DNA of 64,000 bases from Algicoccus sp048820935 (GCF_048820935.1 NZ_JBMERD010000012.1:33688-97687), one strand, 5' to 3'; positions 1 to 9,353 are shown, numbered from the stretch's first letter. The notes: generated by a model not told the origin, from the letters alone. Program-made: numbers and translations.

Positions 1-1059
1 CTGGCTTGCAAGCGTCGCAATATCAATCTGATCTGTCAACAATCCAATTAGCTGCATGCCTGCCACACCATAAGTTAGTGCATACAACGCCGAACCAACC
101 AAGCCCCAAACGAGCGTAACGCGAATCACACGACTTAACCGAGCCTGATTCTGGCGACCAACAGCCTCTCCACTTAAAGTTTCTGCGGCATGCGCAAAAC
201 CATCCAATCCATAGGCAGTAAACGCCAGAAAATTCAACAGTACAGCATTGGCCGCAAGCAACGCATCGCCTTGTTGCGCCCCCATGTGCACAAACCAAGC
301 CATCGTTGCTTGCAAACACGCGGTGCGTACAAACAGATGGCTATTAATCTGAAATAAACGTTGCAATGCCTTTGATTCAAGCAAGACACGCCAAGCGATT
401 TTCTTGAGCTCAGCCTGATACCAACGCCAAATCAATGTCAAACCAACCAAGGTTCCACTGATGTCAGCAATTGCGGTGGCACGACCAATCCCTTGCACAC
501 CCCAATCAAAACCATAGACAAAGGTCAGCACCGTCACCAAATTAACGATATTAATCAGAATCTGAATAGCCAACGCGACACGCACGCGCTGCACACCCAA
601 CAGCCACCCGGCAATGACGTAGTTTGTCAGCGCAAACGGGGCAGCCCAGATTCGTCCATATGCATACAAGCGCGCTTGTTCCGTGGCATCGGCTGATGCG
701 CCTAAGAGGGCAAGTCCACCCTCGATGATCGGAATTTGCAAGATCCACAAAAGAACGCCGATGCCCCAGGCAATCAGCATGGCTCGACCAATGGTCAGCA
801 CAACTGCTGTCGATTCTTGACTTCCAAAATACTGAGCCACCACACCTGTGGTACCCATGCGCAAAAACCCAAAACCCCAAAAGACAAAGTTAAATAACAA
901 AGCACCAAGCGCCACACCCGCCAAATAATGCGCGCCCGGCAGGTGCCCAGCCACAGCCGTGTCGACCGCCGACATCAAAGGTTGTGTCAGATTCGCTAAA
1001 ATGATAGGGATCGACAACCACAAAACGGTGCGATACGTCGGATTCTGAGCCGTGTTCAT
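1..1059 (-). CDS. MATE family efflux transporter (DinF-like), 3' end outside window
   Basis: The frame is open from an ATG at 1059 (minus strand) to the window edge, giving 353 codons with no stop. The protein begins MNTAQNPTYRTVLWLSIPII and shows the repeated hydrophobic segments of the multidrug and toxic compound extrusion family, including the early N-terminal motif with VDTAVAGHLPG (about residues 32-42) and the region FGFLRMGTTGVVAQYFG (about 63-79), which resembles DinF-type members. MATE proteins are inner-membrane antiporters that export cationic or aromatic compounds using a proton or sodium gradient. The gene is transcribed in the same direction as the ABC operon but lies about 60 bp beyond its last gene, so co-transcription is possible. 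Substrate cannot be inferred. About 90 residues are missing at the C-terminus. Confidence 0.85.
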   Translation of the reverse strand, partial: MNTAQNPTYRTVLWLSIPIILANLTQPLMSAVDTAVAGHLPGAHYLAGVALGALLFNFVFWGFGFLRMGTTGVVAQYFGSQESTAVVLTIGRAMLIAWGIGVLLWILQIPIIEGGLALLGASADATEQARLYAYGRIWAAPFALTNYVIAGWLLGVQRVRVALAIQILINIVNLVTVLTFVYGFDWGVQGIGRATAIADISGTLVGLTLIWRWYQAELKKIAWRVLLESKALQRLFQINSHLFVRTACLQATMAWFVHMGAQQGDALLAANAVLLNFLAFTAYGLDGFAHAAETLSGEAVGRQNQARLSRVIRVTLVWGLVGSALYALTYGVAGMQLIGLLTDQIDIATLASQ

Positions 1060-1118
1060 GAACGCTTTTGGAAATAAATGAACGCCCGCACGAGATCTCC
1101 TCCTAGACGGCAGTTTTG

Positions 1119-2132
1119 TCAGGACAGGTTTTTAGTCGAAAAGGTCTTATCCACATGATGGCACGCAACCTGAGTATTGTGAACCATTCGTAACTTTGGG
1201 CTTTCTTGCCGACAGCGCTCATCAGCCAGTGGACAGCGCGGATGAAAGGTGCAACCAGAAGGTGGATTCAAAGGGTTGGGCACTTCACCGGCCACGGGAA
1301 TGCGCTTCTCACCACTGCCACTCATATCCGGAATCGCACCCAGCAGCATTTGCGTATACGGATGTAGGGGCTGGCTAAAGATGTCGTCTCTTGAGGCAAC
1401 TTCCACAATACGCCCCAAATACATGACGCCAACCCGATCTGCCACGTGGTGCACAACAGCAAGGTTATGCGAAATAAATAGATAACTCAAACCAAGCTCA
1501 CGCTGCAGATCTTTCATCAGATTAAGCACCTGCGCCTGAACCGATACATCCAGCGCGGAAGTTGGCTCATCACAGACAATAAAATCAGGGTTGAGTGCCA
1601 ATGCACGTGCAATCGAGATCCGTTGGCGTTGTCCGCCCGAAAACTGGTGTGGGTAGCGATGCCGGTCATCTGCACTTAAACCCACCTGCTCCAGCAATTC
1701 TGCGACACGTGTCTGCTGTGCTTCTTTGCTCAGGTTAGTATGAGTTTGCAACGGCTCAGCAATAATACGAGACACGCGCCAACGTGGATTTAAGCTTGCA
1801 TACGGATCTTGAAAAATCATTTGCAAACGTTTGCGCAGCGCCAATTGCTGTGCGCTATTCATGCTGGAGAGCTCTTGCCCCTCAAAACGGATCGAACCAC
1901 GGGTTAATGGATACAGTCCTGCCAGCATTCTGGCGACCGTCGATTTACCACAACCCGATTCACCCACTAGGGCCAGCGTTTCCCCTTGATTCAGCGTGAA
2001 AGACACGCCATCGACTGCGCGCAACATCACTCTGGGCTTACGGTAAATGACTCGCTCTAGCCAAGATGGTGACACGTCAAACCAGCGTGCTGCATCCGTC
2101 ACTTCTAACAAAGGCGTTGTCTTAGTCGTCAT
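1119..2132 (-). CDS. Peptide-type ABC transporter ATPase, DppF/OppF-like
   Basis: This is the second ATPase of a five-gene oligopeptide/dipeptide-type importer. It has Walker A GESGCGKST at residues 57-65, the signature FSGGQRQRISIARAL near 165, Walker B with CDEPTSALD near 187, and the C-terminal oligopeptide-ATPase extension with FHPRCPLADERC. It should power uptake from the cytoplasmic face together with the DppD-like partner. The start overlaps the stop of the upstream ATPase gene by 4 bp, a sign of translational coupling. At 337 residues it has family length. The family also imports glutathione, nickel and other small solutes, so the substrate is not fixed. Confidence 0.93.
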   Translation of the reverse strand: MTTKTTPLLEVTDAARWFDVSPSWLERVIYRKPRVMLRAVDGVSFTLNQGETLALVGESGCGKSTVARMLAGLYPLTRGSIRFEGQELSSMNSAQQLALRKRLQMIFQDPYASLNPRWRVSRIIAEPLQTHTNLSKEAQQTRVAELLEQVGLSADDRHRYPHQFSGGQRQRISIARALALNPDFIVCDEPTSALDVSVQAQVLNLMKDLQRELGLSYLFISHNLAVVHHVADRVGVMYLGRIVEVASRDDIFSQPLHPYTQMLLGAIPDMSGSGEKRIPVAGEVPNPLNPPSGCTFHPRCPLADERCRQESPKLRMVHNTQVACHHVDKTFSTKNLS

Positions 2133-3109
2133 GATCGCGCCTCTTCATCCACATGCAGCCAACAGGCCACTTGCCCATTCAGATGGGGTTGTAATTCAGG
2201 GCGACGCTGCGAACAAATCGGCATCGCCTGCGCACAGCGCGGATGGAACGCACAGCCCTTCGGAATGGCATTTAAGCGCGGCATGCTCCCAGGAATCTGC
2301 TCAAGACGCTCAACACTCGCATCAAGCGTCGGGATGGATCGCATCAGCCCACTGCTATAGGGATGAGATGGTTTCCGAATAATATCGCGTACCGGACCTA
2401 TTTCAACGATGCGCCCTGCATACATCACAGCCACCCGATCTGCAGTTTCTGCAATCACACCCATGTCGTGCGTGATGAGCATGACCGCCGTGCCTTTAGA
2501 ACGACACAAGTCTTTCAATAAATCAATAATCTGCGCCTGAATCGATACATCCAGTGCGGTTGTGGGCTCATCAGCCACAATCAGTTCAGGGTCTGCCGCC
2601 AAAGCCAGTGCAATCACGACTCGTTGACGCATTCCCCCTGAAAACTGATGGGGGTAGTGATCAATTCGTTCACGTGCTGCAGGAATCCCAGTCGATTCCA
2701 ATAAAGCGATGGCACGATCACGCGCTTGCGCACCCGAGAGTGGCAAATGCGTCTGAATAGTTTCTGTTAACTGTCGACCGACTGTGTACAGCGGATTGAG
2801 TGAGGTCAGTGGATCCTGAAAAATCGCCCCGATCCGTCGACCGCGAATCTGACGCATTTGTTTTTCATTGAGGCGATCAATACGTTCGTCCTTCAGAAAA
2901 ATCTCACCATGAGAAATACGACCTGGCGGCTCAAGCAATCCAATGATAGAAGCTCCGGTGAGCGACTTACCCGCTCCCGACTCACCCACGACACCCAAGA
3001 TTTCACCAGCATCAATGGAAAAAGACACTTCATCAAGTGCCTTGAGCACTCCGCGTCGAGTCGGAAACTCCACCGATAACTGATTGACGCGCAACAGACT
3101 GTCAGTCAT
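2129..3109 (-). CDS. Peptide-type ABC transporter ATPase, DppD/OppD-like
   Basis: This is the first ATPase of the importer, 326 residues. Visible motifs are Walker A GESGAGKS (about 42-49), Q-loop FQDPLTSLNP, signature FSGGMRQRVVIALALA (about 154-169) and Walker B ELIVADEPTTALD. The C-terminal FHPRCAQAMPIC is the cysteine-containing tail of oligopeptide ATPases. It pairs with the DppF-like subunit to form the ATPase dimer. It overlaps the upstream permease gene by 1 bp and the downstream ATPase gene by 4 bp, so the four genes form one tightly packed operon. Confidence 0.93.
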   Translation of the reverse strand: MTDSLLRVNQLSVEFPTRRGVLKALDEVSFSIDAGEILGVVGESGAGKSLTGASIIGLLEPPGRISHGEIFLKDERIDRLNEKQMRQIRGRRIGAIFQDPLTSLNPLYTVGRQLTETIQTHLPLSGAQARDRAIALLESTGIPAARERIDHYPHQFSGGMRQRVVIALALAADPELIVADEPTTALDVSIQAQIIDLLKDLCRSKGTAVMLITHDMGVIAETADRVAVMYAGRIVEIGPVRDIIRKPSHPYSSGLMRSIPTLDASVERLEQIPGSMPRLNAIPKGCAFHPRCAQAMPICSQRRPELQPHLNGQVACWLHVDEEARS

Positions 3110-4020
3110 TAATTCAACCTCGGATTTAAAGCGTCACGCAACCAGTCACCTAGTAAGTTCACGGACAACACCAATAGCACTAGCATCACACCCGGGAAAA
3201 TCGTAATCCACCATTCGCCTGAGAACAGGAAATCATTGCCCACGCGAATTAAGGTTCCCAGCGACGGCGACGTCGGCGGCACGCCTACGCCCAGAAAGGA
3301 CAGGGTTGCTTCTGTAATGATGGCTGTTGCCAGGTGTACCGTTGCGAGCACTAAAACGGGCCCCAACACATTTGGCAACACGTGGTGAAACATGATGCGA
3401 TAGCGCGACACGCCAATCACGCGAGCCGCCTGCACATATTCACGGTTTTTTTCAACCATGGTTGAGCCTCGCACAGTACGCGCATATTGCGGCCAGCCTG
3501 CTAAGGCAATTGCCCCAATCAGCACAGGAAAAGCGATGACATCAAGTAGGTTTTGAGGGACTGCAGCGCGTGCCACACCGTCGATCAACAACGCAATCAA
3601 AATAGCTGGGAAAGACAATTGAATGTCTGCCACACGCATAATCACGGCATCCACACGCCCGCCAGCATAGCCCGCAATCAACCCCAGCACAACGCCAAAC
3701 AACATGGCCAAAGCCACCGAAGCAAACCCGATCAATAACGAAATTCGGGTACCGTAGAGCAGCGCAGAAAACAAATCGCGCCCCTGACTATCTGTCCCCA
3801 ACAAATAAGTGGATGTCCCTTCAGTCTCCCAGACTGGTGGCAATAAAGCATCCATCAAATCCACAGTCGCCAAATCAAACGGATTATGGGGTGCGACCCA
3901 GGGCGCACCAAACGCACCAATCAAGAGTAGTACCAAAATAATCGTCGCCAGAACGGCAATCGGGGAGTGGCGCCAAGACCAGGCCACATCACTATCCCAC
4001 CAACGCGTCAATGCACTCAT
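3109..4020 (-). CDS. Peptide-type ABC transporter permease, DppC-like
   Basis: This is an inner-membrane permease of the binding-protein-dependent family with about six hydrophobic segments. The first is near residues 22-40, after a cytoplasmic leader typical of DppC/OppC proteins. The EAA-type coupling loop is seen as AARVIGVSRYRIMFHHVLPN (about 198-217), which contacts the ATPases. The segment LGTDSQGRDLFSALLYGTRIS is characteristic of the DppC subfamily. It is 303 residues, usual for the family. The start lies one base after the DppB-like stop, supporting operon expression and a heterodimeric channel. Confidence 0.93.
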   Translation of the reverse strand: MSALTRWWDSDVAWSWRHSPIAVLATIILVLLLIGAFGAPWVAPHNPFDLATVDLMDALLPPVWETEGTSTYLLGTDSQGRDLFSALLYGTRISLLIGFASVALAMLFGVVLGLIAGYAGGRVDAVIMRVADIQLSFPAILIALLIDGVARAAVPQNLLDVIAFPVLIGAIALAGWPQYARTVRGSTMVEKNREYVQAARVIGVSRYRIMFHHVLPNVLGPVLVLATVHLATAIITEATLSFLGVGVPPTSPSLGTLIRVGNDFLFSGEWWITIFPGVMLVLLVLSVNLLGDWLRDALNPRLN

Positions 4021-5007
4021 TTAGTGTCCTCCTGCCTTCCCAAGTCCCACGCGCAGGCGAGGATCCACCACAAAATACAACAAATCGACAATGAGATTAA
4101 TAATCACAAACACAAGTGCAATCAAACACAAATAGGCTGCCATCACCGGCACATCCGCAAACTGGACCGCCTGAATAAAGAGTAACCCCATGCCTGGCCA
4201 CTGAAACACAGTTTCCGTCACAATGGCAAATGCGATGATGCCGCCGAGCTGCAATCCGGTGATCGTAATCACCGGCACCAGTGTGTTTTTAAGTGCATGG
4301 CCAAAATGAATGGCCCGCTGACTGAGCCCACGAGCGCGCGCAAACTTAATGTAATCACTGCGCAACACTTCGAGCATTTCTGAGCGCACCAAACGCAAAA
4401 TCAATGTCAGCTGAAAAAGTGACAAGGTAATTGCTGGCAAAATCAAATGCTTTAAGCCGTCCCAAGTCAGTAATCCACTCGTCCACCATCCAAAATGCAC
4501 CACGGCTCCACGCCCATAGCTTGGCAACCAGCCCAATTGGACCGAGAAAATCAAAATCAACAAAATACCGATCAGAAAGGTCGGTAATGAAATACCCAGC
4601 AAAGAGAACGCCAGAACTGCCTGCGCGCCCAATCCGTTACGGCGTAACGCCGTATAAATCCCTAGCGGCAGACCAATGAACAATGCCAAACAAGCCGCCA
4701 CCACAGACAATTCGACCGTCGCGGGCAAGCGACTCTTGAGCAATTCGCCAACGCTTTGTCCTTGACGTAAAGACAAACCAAAATCGCCCTGCACGGCTTG
4801 TCCCACAAAGCGAATGAACTGGACAAATGCCGACTGATCCAGACCTAGGCTTTGACGAAGTGCCGCGCGATCCGCATCCGTGGCATCCTGACCGAGCATA
4901 ATCGTGACAGGGTCACCGATATAACGGAATAGAATAAACGCCAGCAAGCTGACAACCAGCATGACCAGAACAGCCTGCAACAAACGGCGAATAATGAATA
5001 CCAACAT
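4021..5007 (-). CDS. Peptide-type ABC transporter permease, DppB-like
   Basis: This is the first permease of the importer, 328 residues. The N-terminus MLVFIIRRLLQAVLVMLVVS is a classic DppB/GsiC-type first membrane helix. The conserved GLDQSAFVQFIRFVGQAVQGDFGLS segment and a coupling loop near FARARGLSQRAIHFGHALKN (about 222-241) are present. It forms the membrane channel with the DppC-like protein encoded immediately downstream. An 80-bp gap holding a stable stem-loop separates it from the binding-protein gene upstream. Confidence 0.93.
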   Translation of the reverse strand: MLVFIIRRLLQAVLVMLVVSLLAFILFRYIGDPVTIMLGQDATDADRAALRQSLGLDQSAFVQFIRFVGQAVQGDFGLSLRQGQSVGELLKSRLPATVELSVVAACLALFIGLPLGIYTALRRNGLGAQAVLAFSLLGISLPTFLIGILLILIFSVQLGWLPSYGRGAVVHFGWWTSGLLTWDGLKHLILPAITLSLFQLTLILRLVRSEMLEVLRSDYIKFARARGLSQRAIHFGHALKNTLVPVITITGLQLGGIIAFAIVTETVFQWPGMGLLFIQAVQFADVPVMAAYLCLIALVFVIINLIVDLLYFVVDPRLRVGLGKAGGH

Positions 5008-5018
5008 GAGTGTTTATG

Positions 5019-5051
5019 CCACACCGACCGTTTATTCAACAGTCGGCGTGG
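5019..5051 (-). promoter_or_regulatory. Intercistronic stem-loop between binding-protein and permease genes
   Basis: On the minus strand the arms CCACGCCGAC and GTCGGTGTGG pair over 10 bp with a single G-U pair around a 13-base loop. It lies between the binding-protein stop and the permease start and is not followed by a T-run. Stem-loops in this position of ABC operons commonly stabilise the upstream message, so that more binding protein than permease is made. That role is inferred. Confidence 0.6.
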
Positions 5052-5088
5052 CTCCTGTCGTTAGGATAAGGTTGTGAACAGTTCAGAA

Positions 5089-6666
5089 TTAATGCACTGT
5101 CACCCATTGTGGTGTCAGACGGTTGTCTGCACGGTGCACTACATCCACATTCTTACCCATGGCCCAGGGAATGACCTGATCATGCAAAGGAATATGCCCA
5201 AAGTCAGCCGCATGCAGTTTCAGCACTTCTTGAATTTGTGCGGTGCGCTTGGCATCATCGGTTTCAGTCTTAATGTTGTCGATGAGCTCATCCACTTTGG
5301 GATTTGAATACTGACCAAAGTTAAATGAACCATCAGCACCCTCACCTTTACTGCGAATCAAGCTTTGCAAGGTGTAAAGCGCATCAAACGTTGGCACACC
5401 CCATCCAAACAAGTAAGCACTTGAATCATAAGACTGAACTTTGGGGAAATACGTTGCACGCGGCATGGCATTCAGGTTGGCTTTGACGCCAGCTTTAGCC
5501 CACATACCAACGATCGCCTGGCAAATGGCTTCGTCATTGATATAACGGTTATTTGGGCAGTCAAGCGTGAAATCAAGTTCACCAGGGCCATAACCTGCTT
5601 CTTGCAACAAGGCTTTCGCACGATCCAGATTGGCAGGAACACGCTCAGACAACGCTTCGCTCCAACCATTGACTTGAGGCGCAATCATTGTGCCGGTGGG
5701 TGATGAAGAACCGCGCATGACCGCACGTTTGATTGCATCGACATCAATGGCCAGGTACAGGGCTTCGCGCACTTTAGGGTCTGCAAACGGGTTTTTACCT
5801 TTCACTGAGCTATATTTCAACTCAGGGCTTGCCTGGTCCAGACCCAGATAAATCGTCCGGTATTCGTTGCCTTCAACGACTTTGGCTTGTTCGCTCAGTC
5901 GTTTCAGATCTTGTGCAGGCGGATCAAGCACAAAGTCCACTTCGCCTGACAGCAAAGCTGCGGTTCGTGTGGCGTTTTGTTTAATGGGGGTATAAATCAC
6001 TTCGGTGACGTTACCCTGTTTATTAGCCTTGTTCCACCAATTTTCGTTTTCTGAATAGACTGTACGGACATCGACTTCACGGCTATCGAGCTTATAAGGT
6101 CCGGTGCCATTTGTATTGCGCGCAGAAAATGTTTCTTGTTTGGCAGAGAAATCCTGAGGCTGAAGCACATTGTTTTTCTCGGACCAGTCTTTATTCATGA
6201 TGAAAACGTTGGTCAGCTGACGCAACAAAATCGGATTCGGACCAAATGTCTCAATCTCGACGGTGTAATCATCAATTTTCTTGGCACCCTTGACGCCATT
6301 CACATAGGCTTTAAAGTTAGAAGTCGGTGCCATGGCGCGTTCAATCGAGAACACCACGTCATCTGCGGTAAAAGGTGCACCATCGTGGAACTTCACACCT
6401 TCACGCAGCTTAAAGCGCCAAGTATTGGGATCTGGCTGTTCCCAAGCGACGGCCAGTGCTGGGACCAGATTAAAGTCTTTGTCGTATTCCACCAAGGGTT
6501 CGTACACATAGCTACTGGCAGCAATGGTCATCCCTTCGTTTTGTGCATGGGGATCCAAGGTCAGAATATCGCCCTGACTGGCCCATCGCAAAGTTTTAGC
6601 TTGTAGCCCAACGGGCACCAACAGCGCAGCCGCTAACGCTGCTGTAAGTAATTTTTGACGCTTCAT
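5089..6666 (-). CDS. Periplasmic solute-binding protein of peptide-type ABC importer (SBP_bac_5 family)
   Basis: This 525-residue protein belongs to the DppA/OppA family that captures peptides or related solutes in the periplasm. The start at 6666 is preferred over an in-frame ATG 24 codons upstream: it has an AGGATA ribosome site and begins directly with a Sec signal peptide, MKRQKLLTAALAAALLVPVG, with cleavage expected after LQAK or nearby. Family hallmarks follow: LRWASQGDILTLDPHAQNEG, then WRFKLREGVKFHDGAPFTADDVVFSIERA. It heads the importer operon and is itself downstream of a GntR regulator read in the same direction. Substrate is unknown. Confidence 0.93.
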   Translation of the reverse strand: MKRQKLLTAALAAALLVPVGLQAKTLRWASQGDILTLDPHAQNEGMTIAASSYVYEPLVEYDKDFNLVPALAVAWEQPDPNTWRFKLREGVKFHDGAPFTADDVVFSIERAMAPTSNFKAYVNGVKGAKKIDDYTVEIETFGPNPILLRQLTNVFIMNKDWSEKNNVLQPQDFSAKQETFSARNTNGTGPYKLDSREVDVRTVYSENENWWNKANKQGNVTEVIYTPIKQNATRTAALLSGEVDFVLDPPAQDLKRLSEQAKVVEGNEYRTIYLGLDQASPELKYSSVKGKNPFADPKVREALYLAIDVDAIKRAVMRGSSSPTGTMIAPQVNGWSEALSERVPANLDRAKALLQEAGYGPGELDFTLDCPNNRYINDEAICQAIVGMWAKAGVKANLNAMPRATYFPKVQSYDSSAYLFGWGVPTFDALYTLQSLIRSKGEGADGSFNFGQYSNPKVDELIDNIKTETDDAKRTAQIQEVLKLHAADFGHIPLHDQVIPWAMGKNVDVVHRADNRLTPQWVTVH

Positions 6667-6810
6667 GACTAGTATCCTGTTCGTTTTCTTAGGAAAGATC
6701 GTTTGGTAATAGTGCCTGATGCGGATAGTACCCGTCAATCAACGCAAACACCAACCCCGATAAGCAAATATCTTTAAGCTATAACAAACGTTTTCTCACC
6801 AAATCGATGC

Positions 6811-7488
6811 CTATGTTCGCAACGCCATCAAAAGTCGCTCACGACTGTGGCGCGCATGAGCACGCATCAAATCTTCTGCACCATCTCCATCTCTGCGCTC
6901 AATGCAATCAACAATCTTCAGATGTTCATCATGGATTTCTGGACGGTCACGCCGTAGTTTCCCAGCTCGCATTCGACATAAGCGCATCAAAATATAGTAA
7001 TCACGACACAGCAAATTAATAATCCACTTATTGCGACTCCCCAGAACAATCAAACGGTGAAAATCCTGTTGCGCTTCTACGCTAAAAATGGCTTCTGAAG
7101 CTTGAGTCCCTAATTGCTCCAAATCTTGAGCTGCCGCACGCAATTGCCGCACTTCATGTAAGGTCATATATTCAGCGGCCAAACGGGCGGCCATCCCTTC
7201 TAACGACTCCCGGATCGTCATCAGCTGCTCGATCTCATCAATGGATAAATCGACCACGTTAACCCCTGCGTTCGGCACACGAACCAGCAGGCCACGCCCT
7301 TCTAACGTGCGAATCGCCTCGCGCAAAACACCCCGACCCACGCCGAACGTATCGCAAAGCCTTTGTTCGGGCAGACGCATACCGGCGGTATATTCACCAT
7401 GAAAAATCAAGTTTTCAATGCGATCAATTACATCATCGACTGACAGACGCATCATGCCCTCATCAATCGGTGAAAAACTCTGTGACAT
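6811..7488 (-). CDS. GntR family transcriptional regulator, FadR/FCD subfamily
   Basis: This is a 225-residue regulator with an N-terminal winged helix (LPEQRLCDTFGVGRGVLREA, about 42-61, then LEGRGLLVRVPNAGVNVVDL) and an all-helical FCD ligand-binding domain in the C-terminal two thirds (MTIRESLEGMAARLAAEYMT). FCD members sense small organic acids, often with a metal, and usually repress neighbouring catabolic genes. The start at 7488 is chosen because AAGGAAG lies 7 bases upstream; an in-frame ATG 14 codons earlier lacks a site. It is placed between the ABC operon (same strand) and the divergent bug-acn unit. The paired TTGTCNACAA sites at 7727-7756 and 9370-9399 fit its family, so it is the natural candidate repressor of those promoters. 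Confidence 0.9.
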   Translation of the reverse strand: MSQSFSPIDEGMMRLSVDDVIDRIENLIFHGEYTAGMRLPEQRLCDTFGVGRGVLREAIRTLEGRGLLVRVPNAGVNVVDLSIDEIEQLMTIRESLEGMAARLAAEYMTLHEVRQLRAAAQDLEQLGTQASEAIFSVEAQQDFHRLIVLGSRNKWIINLLCRDYYILMRLCRMRAGKLRRDRPEIHDEHLKIVDCIERRDGDGAEDLMRAHARHSRERLLMALRT

Positions 7489-7710
7489 TCTGCATCTTCC
7501 TTCATCATTGACTTGTAATCGGATACACACTGTATTTGACGATTACCACTTAGATTTGTCTAAATACGTTCATGAAATTGGCATCTTGTGCTGTTTCAAA
7601 CTGATAGCAATTTCAGGATAAAACTTGACGCCAACTTAGATAAATTTAAGCCAAACTCGCCCTTATGCCAACTTCCGTTTTAAGCACCAGAACAAGTCAG
7701 CGCCTTTTCA

Positions 7711-7757
7711 TTGACGGCAAAATTGTTTGTCTACAATACTCCCAAATTGTCGACAAT
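7711..7757 (+). promoter_or_regulatory. Promoter with paired GntR/FCD-type operators, left bug copy
   Basis: A TTGACG -35-like box (7711-7716) and a TACAAT -10-like box (7732-7737) are separated by 15 bp, shorter than ideal. Two operator-like sequences follow the FadR-family pattern: TTGTCTACAA at 7727-7736, which covers the -10 box, and the perfect palindrome TTGTCGACAA at 7747-7756 (extendable to ATTGTCGACAAT). Their centres are 20 bp apart, two helical turns, suggesting cooperative repression. The same pair recurs before the second bug gene. Confidence 0.6.
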
Positions 7758-7796
7758 ACAAAATAATTTTTCACAACCAATTCGGAGAGACACGCC

Positions 7797-9200
7797 ATGA
7801 CAATCAGCCGACGCCATTTCATCGCTTCATTGGGTGCACTTTCTTTAAGCGCAACAGCTCCTGCCATTCTGGCGCAAGGATTAGGTGATTATCCCAATCG
7901 TCCAATCAAAATCATTGTGCCGTTAGCCGCTGGCGGCGGTAGCGACCTGACCGCTCGCCAGATTGCCAAACTACTGACTGAACGCATGGGTTCACCTGTT
8001 ATTGTTGAGAACAAACCTGGCGCGAGCGGCAGCATCGGTACTAACTACGCCTTACGCTCACCTGCGGACGGCTACACTTTGATCATGCTCTCGAGCAGCT
8101 ACACCAGCAACGCGGCTTTACGCGAACTACCCTATGATTCGATTCAAGACATTGAGCCAATTAGTTTAGTGAACTACTCGCCGCTAAAGCAACGAGCTTC
8201 CAAAACAACAGCTAGGCTGCTATTTTTTCTTTTTTGACGCTTCTCTGGATGCTGCTAACATTGCTTTACGCTTTATTAGTCTGACGCTTTCCTCCACGTC
8301 CAGTATCAGAGAACGGAATTAGAACCCCTTTCTCTGACAACACCGTTCCAGTGTACTTAAATAACCTGATTGCTCTTTTCTTAATGACCATAGGTGCGTT
8401 GTTATCTGCACTGTCAGCGTATTCAGAGTTATCTGGATGAGTGTAGCCACACTGGGCGCACTCCTGACTGGTTTAGTTGAGAGCAATCTTAATTTACTAA
8501 GCATAATTTTATCAGAATAAAACCCATCAGTTGAAAACAAACTCGCTTGCTTGACTCGCGCATGAATGAACGAGGTTGCGCAAGCGGTTTGCTCAAACGT
8601 GAATCGCTCGTACTAGTCGGTCGAAACGGCTTACCCGTCAAAAACTTACCTGAATTACTTGAGATTGCCAAAAAAGATCCCGAAAGAATTACCTATGGCT
8701 CCTCTGGCGTCGGCGGCATTTCACATCTGAGTATGGAACGCATGGCCGACTTGGCTGGCGTCAAACTTAATCACATCGCATATAAAGGGACGGGACCCGC
8801 TTTGCAGGACATTCTGGGCGACACGATTGACCTGATGTTTTCTTCTGTTACAGCAATCGCCCCCATCATTAATGATCAACGCGCTCTCGGACTGGCGATC
8901 GCTGACCACCGAATTCCAGCTTTACCCAACGTTCCTACTTTTGAAGAAGTGGGCATACCCGAATTTAAATCAGACTTTTGGCATGCCATCGCCGGCCCCA
9001 AAGGCATTCCACGCGAAATCGTGCTCAAACTCAACGCTGAATTGAAAGCTGTACTCGAGACGCCTGAAATGCAAGAGCGTATTGCTGCAGAAGGCAGTCA
9101 AGCTGTCGGAAGTTCTCCAGAAGAACTTCAGCAAACAATTGAACAAGGCATTGCTCAATGGAAAGATGTTGTTCAAAAAGCCGGTATTAAAGCGGAGTAA
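7797..9200 (+). pseudogene. Bug/TctC-family tripartite tricarboxylate transporter binding protein, split by insertion
   Basis: The gene is in two parts, 7797-8168 and 8592-9200, separated by a 423-bp TnpB-element remnant. Joined, they give a protein colinear with the intact paralogue at 9438, with the same Tat-type signal (ISRRHFIASLGALSLS) and the conserved NRPIKIIVPLAAGGGSDLTA region. The break falls between EPISL and LKRES. The first part reads on into about 22 unrelated residues before stopping. Bug proteins bind carboxylates in the periplasm for TctAB-type transporters; no tctA or tctB lies in the window. The 3' half keeps an open frame, so the inactivation is probably fairly recent. Confidence 0.88.
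8169..8591 (-). mobile_element. TnpB (IS200/IS605-type) element remnant, copy 1, inside bug gene
   Basis: This is a 423-bp remnant oriented on the minus strand. It retains the TnpB C-terminus (CAQCGYTHPDN near 8430-8460 and IKKRAIRLFKYTGTVLSEKG), with its stop at 8212-8214. The second CxxC pair of the zinc ribbon is gone, removed by an in-frame deletion of roughly 15-20 codons relative to copy 2, and the RuvC region is missing. Beyond the stop lies the right end: a hairpin CTCGTTGC-TTTA-GCGGCGAG followed by TAGTTCAC, the usual position of the omega-RNA scaffold. Comparison with the intact bug paralogue places the junctions at 8168/8169 and 8591/8592, with no target duplication, as expected for this family. 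The flank next to the left end reads TTTGAG on the minus strand. Confidence 0.82.
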
Positions 9201-9209
9201 GAGACACCC

Positions 9210-9338
9210 ATGAACGATCACATCACGCCCATAACATCAGCCGAACTTCAAGCGTTTTGTGATCGCCATTTTCAGATTCCTCCGGGGAAGTTCGGCTGGC
9301 GTCATGATGCGCCAATCCAGAACGTAGCACTGGAATAA
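9210..9338 (+). pseudogene. Aconitase relic (internal deletion), 42 codons
   Basis: Immediately after the broken bug gene lies a short open frame starting ATGAACGATCA, like the aconitase at 10428. Its N-terminus (MNDHITPITSAELQAF) matches that of the intact enzyme (MNDQTTSITPAALQAL). After about residue 30 it jumps to RHDAPIQNVALE and stops; the intact enzyme carries RHDAPILNVALE roughly 115 residues further in. This shows that the upstream unit once held a full aconitase copy that lost an internal segment and everything after the 12-residue match. The frame is preserved across the deletion, so a 42-residue peptide could still be made, though no function is expected. Confidence 0.85.
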
Positions 9339-9353
9339 GTCACCGCCTTTTTA

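Noticed and set aside
8319..8540. Frames inside the first TnpB remnant
   Set aside because: They are parts of a degraded transposon-encoded protein, not separate genes; described as a mobile element.
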